A stretch of DNA of 64,000 nt. Origin: Diadema setosum (lineage: Eukaryota > Echinodermata > Echinoidea > Diadematoida > Diadematidae). Both the position numbers and the translations under genes were made by a program. This document shows positions 1 to 12,960 of the stretch, piece by piece; the first letter of the stretch is position 1, and each line of letters begins with the position of its first letter. Below the pieces are notes generated by a model. That model saw only the letters and a list, made by a program, of their open reading frames with translations, did not search any database and was not told where the DNA came from. The stretch covers positions 14,267,584 to 14,331,583 of the forward strand of contig NC_092692.1 of NCBI RefSeq assembly GCF_964275005.1, in the 5' to 3' direction.

Positions 1-46
1 GGTACGGACATGGTAAACCGGGTCTATAGGCCTAGGTCAAGATAAA

Positions 47-544
47 CAATTCATTCCTTCAGATGCAAGCATCTTCACTTTGCCTCCCTCTACAAATTAA
101 ATTTAAGATCGCAACTGCTGATCTGTAAATTAACAAACATGTCGGAAAAAAGGAACCAGTGGGACTCGAACCTGTCATCTACTGCTTTCCGGGCAGTGAC
201 ACTACCACCAGGCTGTCCCTGGTTGCTTTCATTTAATATGCCTTGTCCGCCTGGGACTACTTAACATAACAATGTCGGAATTTCGAAGCTTGGGTATTTG
301 TTCCATGTTCATCGTGTCACTGCCGGCAACCAAGGACAGCCTGGTGGTAGTGTCGCTGCCCGGAAAGCAGCAGATGACAGGTTCGAGTCCCACTGATGGT
401 TCCTTTTTTCCGACATGTTTGTTAATTTACAGATCAGCAATTGCGACCCTAACAAATTTAATTTGTAGAGGGAGACAAAGTGAAGAAGCTTGCATCTGAA
501 CCTTCACCCCTCTGAATAATATCTTTCTTTCAATTCATTCCTTC
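47..544. mobile_element. Inverted (head-to-head) tRNA-derived SINE dimer with 14-bp target duplication
   Basis: Two tRNA-like units lie in inverted orientation, reverse at about 61-235 and forward at about 327-530, with their 5' (tRNA) ends facing each other across about 90 bp. Each has a B-box-like GGTTCGAGTCC and an anticodon-type stem-loop with loop CCGGAAA. The closing pair of that stem is A-T in one copy and G-C in the other. The pair is bounded by the direct repeat CAATTCATTCCTTC at 47-60 and 531-544, so it looks like one insertion rather than two. A poly-T run follows at 545-562. The short tRNA-like head and the shared tail mark it as a SINE-type element; the family name is not known to me. 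Confidence 0.75.
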
Positions 545-2615
545 TTTTTTTTTTTTTTTTTTGGTATAGAGTCTATGTTATCTTGTTAATTGATACATGA
601 ATTTTAAGCCATTTTAAACATAGGTAGGTACGCCGACACTTTTTCAAAACACAATCTTTTTACAGAAATGATACCTTACCTGTGTACACAACAGCGTTCC
701 AACTGCCGAAATTCGTCTTTTTCACGGTAAAATTTCCCCAAAAGCGTTAATTTCCGAGTTAAACTGACACCAGTTTGGCACCAAATGATTGGAATATTAA
801 TTAGATTTCGCGCGTGCTACGTGCTCGAGATCGGTGTTCAGATTTGGCCAATTCACGTGACTTATGGGCGGAGCTATGTCAGGTATTGATCTTGATCGAA
901 GTCGTTTGTTTACTTTTCTGCAATACTAATGAAGATTAGTTGACATAGTTCGGTACCTACAGTTCACTCCTCATTGTAACCAAGTATTCCAGATCGGCAA
1001 TTTTCTTCTTTTATACCGACCTTTCTCGTAAACTCATAGCCCATACCGGTGGATGTGAAAATTAATCTTCATTTCGTAGTAGTAACCCAACTGCGAGTCG
1101 AACGTGAAGGCATAGGTGAGAAAGTATTAAATTAGGGGCCTAAATGACCTTTGCTTTATTTTTGTACATAATACCTTTAAACTAGAGGGACACAGAAATA
1201 TACACTTAGCGAAGAATAACCCCTTTAATGTTACACACTTGAGCTCACAGTCCTATATAGTAGCTCCATACATGGTTTGACCATGGAGATACCGAGTAGT
1301 GGAGCCAGTCAGTAGCTCCATCCATACATCGCATGGTGTGACTACATACACGTGGTTTACTCACTCGTCAATTCCCATTTACGATTCACAGTTCGCGCCA
1401 TTCATCTCCCAGGCCCTCTCTATCTCGGCAATAGGGCGCCTAAACCAATCGTGCAAATAATGTGGGACCCCAAAATATGACTAGGCCAAAGTATACTTAC
1501 AGGTTGTAAAACAGGCGTAATAGTTCAAGAACAATCCTCGCGAAATAGGATACCGTTGCGTTGCTAGTCAGTGCTTGGATGTTCAGTGCGGAGGGGTCTC
1601 TAGCTACTCATTTGCTCAGGCCTAGGCGCAGACATCACAAGGGCAATTTAGTCTGATCACCTGATATGGTCACCTGATACAACTGCATCTCTGCACAGGA
1701 ACGCAATGTCATGACAAGGAGCAAAATGAAGGAACAGGCGCGTCTCAACACCCCCACCCACTACAAAATAAAAACTGGGAATGTAGTCATGAATACTAGG
1801 CCTATGGTATGGCTTCCCGATCCCGCTCGGTCGCCCCACCCCTGTCTTGCACGTATTAGCCTTGGCCTTCTCCTGGGCTACTTTTGAGATACAAGTTTTC
1901 TTTTTAACTCCTTTCCAGGTCCCAGCATGCAGATCCGGAAAGAAATAGGCCCTATAGATAAAATAAGAATAGACACACATATAGAGAGACATGGTTCTCT
2001 ATTATGCCTATACAATTAATGGATCGGGTTAGATTTTGTTGTTTGTTGTAGGCCTGTATTTATCATTATATCAAGAGAATGACAGGAAACACATGCGATG
2101 TAAGGAAAAAAAAAAGAAGATAAAAAGTCGAAATCTGGTGCTGGAGTCGTATTTTGATTCAAATGCATCTCAGTCTCTTGGCATGACTGCCATATATAGT
2201 ACCTATATGTGTGTGCGTGTGTGTGTGTGTATTTTTATCTATAATATACCTTATTTGTGTACATTTGTCTTTCAGAATAAAACTCCAGAACAAAGTAACG
2301 GGCTTTAAATAATGATATAAGGTCTCTACTCAGTAGAGCCTATACAGTTGTGTTTTAGTATCAAAAAGCTGTGTTTTGCTGTTGTTGTTTCTGTGCGCAT
2401 GATTCGTTTCGTTTTCCAAATCATACCGCCTCGCATGGTCATCCGGCGGCTCCACACTGGCAGATGAGCTTCCACATGTTGTGATCACGATTGTCATGCA
2501 ACGTATTGCTATCAAGTTGTAGTTTACTGGCCAAGCACAATTAAGTGAAGGAGGGTCAAGGAGCACAAGTCTAGCAGTAACCGTGTCATTTTGATGTGTG
2601 TAAATAACAGCAAGT
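545..2615. other. Non-coding stretch, no gene supported
   Basis: After a poly-T run, no open frame here resembles a protein and no splice-bounded exon could be chained. A short (GT)n run lies near 2212-2230. The stretch is the distal flank of the EGF/YWTD gene and may hold undetected regulatory sequence. Confidence 0.5.
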
Positions 2616-3003
2616 TTAAAGGGATGTACCGGGTACAGTTGTGGAGATGAGAATTGGACTTTTAACTTTTTGCGAGATACCAAGAAAGCACTTATGATAA
2701 TATAGTACAGAGGAATTCAAAGTTTATTTGATGAAAATCAGGTTTGCAATGACTGAAACATCCAAAAACAAAGTAAAACAAAGAGAACATAATAAATTGT
2801 GGGTCCCACACTTTATTAGAATCGCTCTTTTTTGATATCTCAGCCATTTCAAAACCAATTTTCGTCAAAAAAAAAAAAACACCGTTGAATTCCTCATACA
2901 TTTACATGCTCTTTCATATTTCATAGGAGGTTTTACATTATCTCACCAAAAAATGTTAGAAACCTGAAACTAGGTCTCAACTAAAACTGTACGATCCCTT
3001 TAA
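2616..3003. mobile_element. TTAA-flanked palindromic MITE, copy 1
   Basis: The element 2620-2999 is flanked by TTAA on both sides (2616-2619 and 3000-3003) and has imperfect terminal inverted repeats starting AGGGATG. Its centre is a second long palindrome built around a 'gatatctcagccatttcaaa' word and its complement. Two related copies lie at 16598-16980 and 17946-18322. The TTAA target is compatible with piggyBac-type transposition, but no transposase is present, so the superfamily is inferred. Confidence 0.7.
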
Positions 3004-3169
3004 CTCTTTCTGGTTATGCGCAAAGTTCGGTCAATCACCCATTTACACTTGATGGTACAGATCGAATGATCTGCATGTAGGCCTACTATTGATAGTAGTA
3101 TTTGAATATCACAGCAATATAACTTAATCTGAATGCCATCAGCTGAACCCTGTTTTATCGTCCGCCTAT

Positions 3170-3293
3170 TGTGTGTGTGTGTATGTGTTTTTGTTTTTTG
3201 TTTTGTTTTTGTTTTTGTTTTTGTTTGTTTGTTTGTTTGTTGTTGTTGTTTTGTGTTTTTGTGGTTTTTTTTTTTTTTTTGGGGGGGGGGGGG
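3170..3293. repeat. GT/GTTTT/poly-T/poly-G low-complexity tract
   Basis: A run of GT repeats passes into GTTTT and GTT repeats, then poly-T and poly-G. The open frames across it are compositional artefacts. Confidence 0.85.
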
Positions 3294-3308
3294 TACCCTA
3301 AAGGTGCC

Positions 3309-3520
3309 AGATCCAAATCTGGATGATGCAACTCTTGCATCCAAGAGGGTTTGAGATATTCAATCAAGATGGTCGCTAAAATGGTCTCCACAATCTAAAA
3401 TGCCTTTTAAAGGTTTGGAAAAAAATGAAGGTTTTGCCCTTTTTTTCCAAGTGGTGAATCCGAATCTGGATGATGCAACTTTTGCGACCTTGAGGAGTTT
3501 GAGATATTTAAGAAAGCCAC
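3309..3520. repeat. Local direct duplication of about 50 bp
   Basis: The word CTGGATGATGCAACT and its neighbourhood occur at 3319 and again at 3466, an offset of 147 bp, with the same order of flanking words ending near 'tttgagatatt'. No coding function is apparent. Confidence 0.7.
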
Positions 3521-4248
3521 CAAAAATGAATCTGTATAATAGCGTAATCATTTCCCTTCGAATGGTAAAAAAAAAAGGTGAAAACAATCTCGGAAAACAA
3601 GGTTAGGCCCAATATCTGAATTTAGCACCCAGACTAAGATGAAAAACACCCGAGTAGCCTGGGTCTAATTAGCTAATACATGCACGGAGTGAGTGCGTCG
3701 TGCATTCTTTCTGCTTCCGCTACATTCACACCTTCCCTCCTCCCCTCCTCTCTCTCCCCCTCTCTCTCCCCTATCTCTCTCCCCTTTTCTCTGGTAGAAA
3801 TGAAGGAGTTATTATTATTATTTTTTTTTTTTTTACATAATCATCAGTTGGTTTGACTTCTATCCATGTAATTAAAAGACTCATGAACATAATAATTATG
3901 TAATGTATATCATAGTGGACAGGTTGCCTACATTACGCCTATCATCAAACATGACGATCCTCAATCGGTGATATACCTCATTCAACCTCAAGAAATTATC
4001 ATTTTTATTTTGTACGTTGGTGCTGTTGATATTAATTACATGTACTAAAATATACGGCCGGAGGTATTTGAAAGGATATAGGTCAATATCATCCGACATA
4101 ATAGTATCTTAATTCTTTATTGGACGTCGTACAGATGATAGAATGTCCCTTTGTCTTAAAGAAAGAAACATGTATCGATTAATTCCTTTCCTAAATCATT
4201 AATTTGAGTTTGGTGCCTAATTTGTTACAATGCACGGTAGCATGCCAC

Positions 4249-4841
4249 TAAGACCCCGTTTACAGTGCGAGGCTCGGCCGCGGCTCGGCCGCGGCCGAGC
4301 CCAGCCCCGCTTCAGTGTAAACGTGCAAAAGGCCAAATGCGAGGCCAAAATTGGCCTCGCATTTGGCCTCGCTCTGGAGGTGGTCTCGGCCGCGGCCGAG
4401 CCGCGGCCGAGCCCTGCCTCTTCTTGGTGTAAACGCAAACTGGGCCAAATGCGCGGCCAATTAGTCTGGCTTCCAAACCCTCTGCCTGTATCTTTCGCTA
4501 TTCAGGATATTAACCCCCTCAACGTCGAAAACTAGTATAGTTTAAGGTGGTTTTGTCCTGCAAAGGATTCTTTCCTTCGGCAAAGGCCTTTGCCCGAACG
4601 GCGACTTCGTCGCCACGGAATTCATTTGGCAAAGGGTCTGAAAACCAGACAATACCAAATTGCATTTGTTTACAAGCAGAGCGCCACTACGACAAAATAT
4701 TGAAAGGTTCGAATCAAAAGCGCGGCCGAGCCCAGCAGTGTAAACGGACAAAATTGCGAGGCTCGGCCGCGCAATTGAGGCCGGTCTCGGCCACGGCCGA
4801 GCCGCGGCCGAGCCCGGCCTCGCACTGTAAACGGGGTCTAA
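4249..4841. mobile_element. GC-rich TAA-flanked non-autonomous DNA transposon (Harbinger-like)
   Basis: Element 4252-4838 (587 bp) has matching termini GACCCCGTTTACAGTGCGAG in opposite orientation and the 3-bp duplication TAA on both sides (4249-4251, 4839-4841). Its subterminal zones are unusually GC-rich, with repeated GGCTCGGCCGCGG-type words that are themselves palindromic, in an AT-rich neighbourhood. A TWA target and short inverted termini fit the PIF/Harbinger superfamily. No transposase frame is present. Confidence 0.72.
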
Positions 4842-5002
4842 GTACATGTAAAGAATACCAAATCCACGCTTAATGCAAAACAACTGTCTCCATGAGACTC
4901 GAACCATAATGGACGTGATCGATGGCTCATAGCTCTCTAGTTTGTCATCTTTATCTGATATAAACCATACAAATAAAAGTTCCTCCAATTTTAGCGCACC
5001 CC

Positions 5003-6888
5003 TCAGCCTATGACCAAACGTTTAATGTTCACAAACTCGGACACGACGTGGAGCTTGCATTGCGGGCTAGGTCCATCGTAATCGGCGATCTCCAGAATCC
5101 CTTGCTCGCTGCTCTTCTTCGTCCAGTACATCGTCCCTTCAGACACCGCCACGTCTTCCAGCCGGGCCACTTCGGGGTGTCGATGGCTGCTGGCCACCTC
5201 TTTGCTCTCGGCGGTCGACAAGTCGCTAACATCCTTGTAAAACACGGTGTTGTTGGCGAAAGGACTGTACAGTATGCGAGGACTGGTGACTATGTACAAA
5301 AACACAGAACATAATCAAATTATTATTATCTATTTCAATATACAGATTTAAGTGTGATAGTGAAGCAGTGCATCTGTATTTATACTACCGTAATGTCGAG
5401 CTTATATTTCGCAGTGTCCATTTGTGGTGTTTTGAAGAGTAGGGTAGGCCAACTAGTAACCAAAACACCTCTTCCCAATTTTTTATTGTCGACTGCAAGA
5501 CCTCGATCATTGGGGGTTACTCATAATAGCAACCGGCATTATATCGCTAACATTTTAATCATGCCTAAGCTAAAGATATTATTTACCATGTGGGCGAAAA
5601 CTCTTCCTTTATCTGTGTTTATGCACATTGTCTCGCTGATTTGTCAAGGAATGTACCATCAATGGTTTTGCAGATAGATAGTCCAAATTAGTGTTGAAAC
5701 CAATTTACCAACTCGGATTAATTGAACTGATCAGCAAGGCTCTAAGCACTGTAAAAATGTAAGCAACACTGTAAACATCTATAAAAATGAGGCAACTTTA
5801 CAACATGAGCGAGAGCTGAAAAAAGAAAAAAAAAATAAGCACGCCAGGCGAACCTACATAAAGTCTACTATAATAACACCCAATCAACAAGCCTTACACG
5901 TACGAGTTATCTCATAAATGCACGCCGAAACAGATTTCAAAATTCCCTCTAACTTTTAGAGAAATGTTTATTGTGCCACAGCGGCCTCTTTATGTACAGT
6001 GTATATTAGAGACGAACCCCCCCCCCCCATCAACTACCCTTAATATTAGTTCTTCAAGGGCAAGACTGCATTCTTTGTTCTATTAACTTGCTCCCGATGA
6101 AATATCTTTGGTACGATAAAGTGACCAGGCTCGAGCTGATACATTTCGTTCACAGATGTGAGACTATCATAACCGTCATCTATAACGTACCTCTCCTGTC
6201 GACGAATATTCCGCGAAAGTGGAACACGCTGCTCTGGTGGACTGTTTCTACAGTTGCTGACCCGTCCAGGGGTTTCCGGTCAATGCCATAATCCCTTGTC
6301 CAGTAAAGGTACCTATACACATAAGCCAAACAATAGACGACACTCGCATTCATCGAAACTGTGCTATCCTAATTTAGGTACATTCAAACAATCGATATAA
6401 GCAGGAGATGATTAGTATTTATGAAATTTGTTTAGCAGGGCAAAAACATTGCTTTGAGAGCAAACTTTAGCTCTCTGGTATGATACAAGATATTTTGGAT
6501 GAAAATTATTGTAATAGATTTTACGAGGGTTGTCATTAAGGACCACGTACAGAGGACTTATATGTTATTTTCTATCTACATCCTCCGGCAATGTTTCGCA
6601 AATGATGCAAAAAGAAGTCACTGAGCAACGAACCCGCCGTCCTCGTCTACAGTGATGCCGGCTGGTGAGGCGAGCCCCGACTCGAGCACGACTGCATCAT
6701 CGACACCGTCGATATCAAAAGCAAGAATGTCACCTTCCGCCTTTCGTACGCAGTATAGAACTCTTGCCTTCTGGGCCACAACTATCTCTTTCCGATCTGG
6801 AAAGGAGAAAGATGGAGATAGATAGATTAGATAGATGAATAGATAGATAGATAGATAGATAGAGATAAATAGATAGATACATAGATAA

Positions 6889-6934
<46 letters not shown>

Positions 6935-9900
6935 TGATGGATAGATAGATAGATATAGATAGATAGACAGATAGAAAGATAGATAGGTAGATAGATATAG
7001 ATAGAAAGATAGATAGATAGATAGAGATACAGAAAGAGAAAGACTGGAAGGGAAGAGATTAAGCTCTGCTCAGACTCTGAGCAGAAACCTTTTGCTGTTA
7101 TTCATCTATACATACATGCATATATATCACTTAAACAAATGTCACCTGTCAGATGTGAGTTTATATGCTTATGAAGACAATAAAGATACATGATAGATAA
7201 TTATTATGAATAGCTTTCGAAGGACTGACAATACCTACAAAACGAGAGTATTGTTGATAGAATCACTGTCATTACCATCGTCGTAATTACATGCGAACAA
7301 TGAAACACCCACCAATGATCATAACGATGACTATGGAGAATATAAATCAAAATTAGTGTGGGTGATGATGATAAAGGAAGAGAGGAGATAAGAAAAGTTA
7401 CCCGTCCCCAAGTTCTGGAAGACCTCCACCTGTCTATCGACTTTCTGAGCCCTGTAAATCCCAGTCTTGTCCGTCCAATAGACCCTCTGCTCGACGGCAT
7501 CCAGGGCGATCCCCCAGAGGTTACCAGCTGCCAACGGCAGCACGAGAAACTGAGAAAACTGTAGACTGTCCAAATCTGCCATCCATATGGTGCTCGATCC
7601 TCGGTCGATCACGTAAATAGTTGGTTGTTCTGCACAGAGAGTCGAGACAAGAGCAGAAAGAGAGAGAGAGAGGGGGGGGGGGGAGGAGGAGGGCAAAGTT
7701 GGAAATGGAAACAGATGAAAGAAACAAGGCCGATATAGACATTTTCTTTTTAAAATCCCACAATCGTCACATCAGTCAAGCCTCATCGATCGATGGATCA
7801 TCTGACATCAGACAATTACAGTGTTGCGCAATGTGAAATAATCTGGTCGTCATTGATTGACTACAACAGTCATAATATCTGAAAATACCAACGTTTCGTA
7901 ATAACTGGTCTCGACAGAAAAAAAAAAAGAGAGCACTAAGTATGAGATTGCAGTTGCGCTCAAATTTTGGGTCTGGGTTTTCACTGACGACTTCCATAAA
8001 GAGTTGCCTCCATCTCATCATTAGAGTGAACATCTCATCATTAGAGTGAACATCATGAATTACAGCTTTCATAAACATGAACCATCAGCGTCAAATGCAC
8101 TCTTGTTTTCAGGACAAAATTCAAGCTATTACCCTTCTGTCAGTTGCAAGCCAATTGTGCAAACCTGATGAAAGAGGAGGACTTGATGTCGTTGCCATGT
8201 CTGTAGTTGCCATGGCTGCGGTTGCCATGGCTTCGCTTGATCCCACTTCCACAGACGATGTCGATGCGACAGGGGTTGTGTCGGTTACTTGAGAAGACGT
8301 TGACATCATCACGAACTGTTGAAGAGTCCTGTTCGTTGCAGTTACCATTTTCGTTAATCGTGGTGATGAGGAGGGAATTGAAGCAAAAACAACAGTCGGA
8401 TTCTCTGTGCATATATGACGAAGAAAAAAGCACGCAACAGGAATGATAATGATGAGATCTGTATGGAAAAATATTGTAATGGTGATGATAATGATGATAA
8501 TAAAGGTGATGATGATGGTGACGATAATACTGATGAGCTTGATGATAACAATGGAAATGAATGATACACATGAAGTAAGATATGAAACAGAGGAAAATCA
8601 TAATCAACATTCATGATGATGACATTTTGATTTGACGTTTAAGCCACTTAGTCATCTATCATTTCTATATGTACCGTAACTGGACACCTATCCTAACTTG
8701 CTTTTGATTCTAGGTCATGAATGCTTACCTTCATGGCAGTTAGTACCAGAAAATTGGGGAGGACAGTGGCACGCGTAACCAACCGTTGTTTCTTCACACC
8801 AGCCGTTCGTGCATGGATTACTGTCGCAATCTGAAGAAAAATGGAAAAAATTTGGTAAAGTGAATTATTGGATTCATGAGAATTTTCACGTTTGAATCCA
8901 GGAGCTATACCATCTCTATGACCTTTTGAACAGGGTACAGTCGGTAGAATCCTATATTTGATTCAAACACATTACTTGAAAGAGCTCACATCTTAGTTAT
9001 AAAAAGGGGTTCAATTTGAACTGAAATTTGGGTACTTGACGCGTCACAGTTAAACTCATCAGGCAATTTCGTTCTTCACGCAATTTTCGTTCAAGGACGC
9101 ACCCCTTTGAGGAATAATATCATTATTCATATCTGTCTGAATTTTGAAATAAGCTTAAATGCATCTTCTGAAGAGAACTCCTCACTGAACTTATGACATT
9201 TTGTATATCAGTAACTGCCAGCATAAGACACGTTTTCGCGAAGATGAAGAAGAAGTGTTCAGTGCGTGTAAATGCTCCAATTCCCATAAATTACATCCTC
9301 CAGATCTTTTCTCTCTTTATTGCTTCTTATGCGCATGAAGTTGAAGCCCACCCGGTACTCTGCATATTCGCCATCCGGTCAGTGCACTAATTCCAGTTCG
9401 GCCACAGCTCAAGAGTTTTGGTAGGACCGCAATCGGGATCAGCTTGGGAATCAATTCGACCCTGTTCCCGTCCTTGTCGAGTCGGACTTCACACTCGTCG
9501 AACATCGGTAAGGTGTAGTTTAGGAAGATGCCGTTGATACTACAAGAAGTCTCACGAACTTGACTGGAGCGCTTCATCAGAGCTTTTGCGAAAGTAAGTG
9601 GTGAAAAGTTGTTACTAGAAGGGTAGCTTATATGAGAGCTATTTTAGATTTTTTTTAAAATCGATATGGGATTTTATAGTAGATTCAAATCACATTTCCT
9701 CTTTCACAGTAGAACTTGGAAGCTCTAAACAGGCAAACAAACAAACCAAAGCACGACATAAACAGTCGTGATTAGTGAATTTGGAACAATTTTATCATAT
9801 AATAAAGCTTTTTGCTCATTGAACGTGATGAATATCGGTACATAAACTATTTTAGTAGTATTCTATGCTAGAAATGGGAATTAGAAAATATCAGAAAAGT

Positions 9901-10156
9901 GCTATTGTTATGATAACATCACATCAACTAAGCATACACACATACACACACGAACCTTCACATATTCATTTGAGTGATATATCCTGATCAGATATAGATA
10001 TCGTCAAAAGAAGAAGAAGAGAAAAATATGTAGTCTCAGAAACCGAAATCCCAAATCTTCATCAGTCATCAAACATCTTGGTAAGCACTTACCCAGCATG
10101 ATCAGAAGCAAGACCATACTGCGAGGTGACGAGATCGGTTTCCTCTGCGCCGCCAT
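5003..10156 (-). CDS. Secreted EGF / Ser-Thr hinge / six-bladed YWTD beta-propeller protein (8 exons, 478 aa)
   Basis: Exons join in phase: 10093-10156, 9352-9582, 8729-8830, 8165-8404, 7402-7629, 6634-6796, 6191-6312, 5003-5289. They total 1437 nt, giving 478 residues plus TGA. Residues 1-30 carry a signal peptide (core VLLLIMLGALM). Residues 31-98 hold four cysteines and match no family I know. Residues 100-130 are a six-cysteine EGF domain (C100, 105, 110, 119, 121, 130). Residues 133-212 form a Ser/Thr/Ala-rich, probably O-glycosylated hinge. From about 215 come six YWTD-type blades (RVYWTDKTGI, YLYWTRDYG and TMYWTKK are clearest). The architecture resembles a minimal LRP/nidogen-type extracellular module, so adhesion or ligand binding is inferred. 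There is no membrane segment. The 6634 donor is weak (GTTCGT), though phase and blade continuity support it. Upstream UTR exons are unresolved. Confidence 0.75.
6815..7030. repeat. (GATA)n microsatellite
   Basis: About 200 bp of imperfect GATA repeats inside an intron of the EGF/YWTD gene. Confidence 0.95.
7660..7690. repeat. GA-rich and poly-G tract
   Basis: GAGA repeats followed by a run of 12 or more G, just upstream (minus-strand sense) of the fifth coding exon of the EGF/YWTD gene, where it forms a C/CT-rich run close to the splice acceptor. Confidence 0.8.
8475..8545. repeat. TGATGA-type microsatellite
   Basis: Imperfect GATGAT/AATGAT repeats in the intron between the EGF exon and the hinge exon. 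Confidence 0.7.
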
Positions 10157-11998
10157 CCTTTACAAAATAAACATCAGAACATGTAGTCGGGTTAACAAAA
10201 GTGAAGGGTTCTCACTCAATTTCATAGTCACATTGATCACAAGTGTTACCTTCAAACTTTAGTAAACAAAATGATTCGGCATTGTATGCATCATTGTTGT
10301 GTAAAACTGTTTTCACCATGACACGTTCTAGAAAAAAAGCAAAAGAAAAGAAAACAAAAACAAACGTAACGAGGGCAAAATGTTCCTCGGTGATTGTGAA
10401 CATCAACTTTACGAGAAAGAAATATAATTCAGATGTTACCACAGTAGGCCCTATAGTTACAATAAATCTGATAAATCTCCAGATGCATAATATCAATCAT
10501 CGAAATGAATTAGAAATAATTGCAGCACATGTAGGGTAATGGGTCATAAGAATTGATAACAGCGAGACAATCAAATTAGACATATTTACATTTGTAACAA
10601 AAGAAAAAATGTTACTAATGGGCGGTACATCTTTTTATAAGAGCCGTGAACATAGTCAAAAAATGTTATTAATGTTACTAAAATTAAATGAACGAAGGTA
10701 TACATGTTTCCACTGAATAGAAAACTTACATTAAACATCAAGATGCCTGGTGTACACTTTCGCAAAAAATGAAAAATGTGGTCGCTTGCACAGGTCCTAA
10801 TCATCTACGGTAGATGTTGACACATGGGCGTGTCAATGAGAGAGTAATGCCTTTTGGCCTATATTATGTGTCTATTAGCCACAGAAGAGAAAGCAAAGCC
10901 AAAACACATGCCTCCAGATTTTTTTTTCTCACTGGCTATACACTTGATGTTTCTCCTGTATCATAACACCGTTTTCAAGCAAAAAAAAAAAACAAAAAAA
11001 AAAACAAAAAAAAAAAAAAAAAACAAACAATGCAGCGAAATCATAAGAATCTGTCAAGCTCTATATATTTCTATCTCTCTCTCTCCCTCTCTCTCTCTCC
11101 AAGTCTCTTTCTCACTTTCGCACACACATGCAATCTTTTTCTCCCTCTCATTTTTACTTTTACATGTTCATGTTTCTTTTTCTCTCTCACATGCATAGCA
11201 ATTCTTATAATGAACAAAAGCATGAAAAGGACAATTGCGAGTTCATAATCGAAATTCCCTACTCATAACTGCTTTAGGGCCTAGCGCGAGAAAACATTGC
11301 CTCAGTAATACCATATTCAATATTCAATATTACATCCGTTATGATGGGATACAGCCATAATTTCGAGGAATTTAACGCAGTTGATAACTTAGACACATTA
11401 ACTTTTTGGAACAATATTAAATCTAGTTTCACTGTTACTAGTATCGCTCAATTAGCACCAGTGCTGTAATTCTCAATTCGAGTGAAGTCAATTTTATTTC
11501 TACGAAAGAAGAAGAAAAAAAAAAAATAACATGCATTCCTCAAGAGTCCCTGCCTTCTCTAGCTATGAAGCAACATTTACTATATAAATGACCTTAATCA
11601 TCCACTAATCACAGAAAACAGTATTCATTAAATAGAAAATATCAATAAAAGTTATATTTCGGGCAGCGCAAAACAAGAAGTATAACATTCCAACTTACAT
11701 TGCCTGTAAATCTTGGTGAGACTTCAATGGCTGCAGTCCTCTGTATATAACCATGCTTTTCTCAAAGTTCCTCCTTCAATTCTGGCCTGATCACAGAACT
11801 GCATTGCTTGAAAAACAATCAACTCTGCTGATTTATGAATCAGCAGTTTCGTATCTCCCACTGACACATGGCAAGAAATCAGCAACCAGTCGCATATCAA
11901 GGCTACGCAGCAACGCCCGATCATGTAAGCAATAATAATAACTCCCATACACCTCACTTATTTTTTTTTTCGATCGCACCCAAAAATAACATTATTAC

Positions 11999-12050
<52 letters not shown>

Positions 12051-12960
12051 CTATTTATTTATAAGTCAACAAAAACTGTGCTGGTGTGGGAAAACAGCAT
12101 CAGAAGCAGCCACACTTCTTTTAATACCAAGTGAGCCTAAAGACTAATTGTGTCACTGGCAAGTTATGAATTGCGTGGTTACAAAATCAAATGCAGTGAC
12201 AGTCTGTCACAGACGTCAACAGAGCAGGAGTATTCGAGTATTCTGAGCGTGTTAATAAAGTTTGAAGCGAGTGAATAATGCATGCAAATCAGAATCCTGT
12301 CATTTTCATATTTTCATTTAACAGCATCGAGCATGTGGTATCTAAAATATTATGCAAGCACGAAAAAACACAGACAGTCAGACCCGTGTCGTCTAGGATA
12401 TCGGATCTGTCGTGTCACATTGACGTGGTAGTGTTGCCATGGAAATGGCTTCATTGTTACTGTCTGGTGGCTATCACAACACGAGAAATCGGTGGTGTGG
12501 TATACGAGAGTTGGAGATAAAGATTTCTTTTCTAAACACCCACATTCTTCCTTTCATACACATTACGTCAGCACACACACACACACACAAACGCACGTAT
12601 ACACGCACACACACATATACACACACAAAAAACCATCACACACACACACAACGACTTACTCTCTTGGGCAGTGCTCTTGGGAGGAAAATAAAAATTATGG
12701 AAATGCTAAGAAATCCTTACACAAGCATAAAGCATGCCACTGGTACACAGATCTACATAGACCTATTATTTATGTTCTATAGCCATCAATCGCGATTCTG
12801 TACGAGTCTTTTAGCTCAAGTAGCAGTCCTGACGAAAACAATATCTCCCCTTCTTTCAATCCAGAAATAGATAGGGTTACTGTAGGCAAGTTGTAGTTTT
12901 GGGAGCACAAAATTTTAAACCTAAATGTAGAACTAGACAACTTGGTTGACTTGCCATTAA
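10157..12960. other. Upstream region of the EGF/YWTD gene, simple repeats only
   Basis: No protein-like frame is present. The stretch contains an A-rich (A)nC tract at 10980-11030, a CT-rich tract at 11070-11105, a (TA)n tract at 12001-12045 and CA-rich tracts at about 12570-12650. Minus-strand donor-like GTAAGT words occur near 10730 and 11695 and could belong to 5' UTR exons, but nothing confirms them. Confidence 0.5.
12001..12047. repeat. (TA)n microsatellite
   Basis: Pure alternating TA for more than 40 bp. Confidence 0.95.

Noticed and set aside
1657-1992. 111-codon minus-strand frame near the left edge
   Set aside because: No recognisable domain, signal or splice context.
8140-8610. 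Alternative reading frame over the hinge exon of the EGF/YWTD gene (a 156-codon frame)
   Set aside because: It does not fit the phases of the neighbouring exons; the Ser/Thr-rich frame fits both sides exactly.
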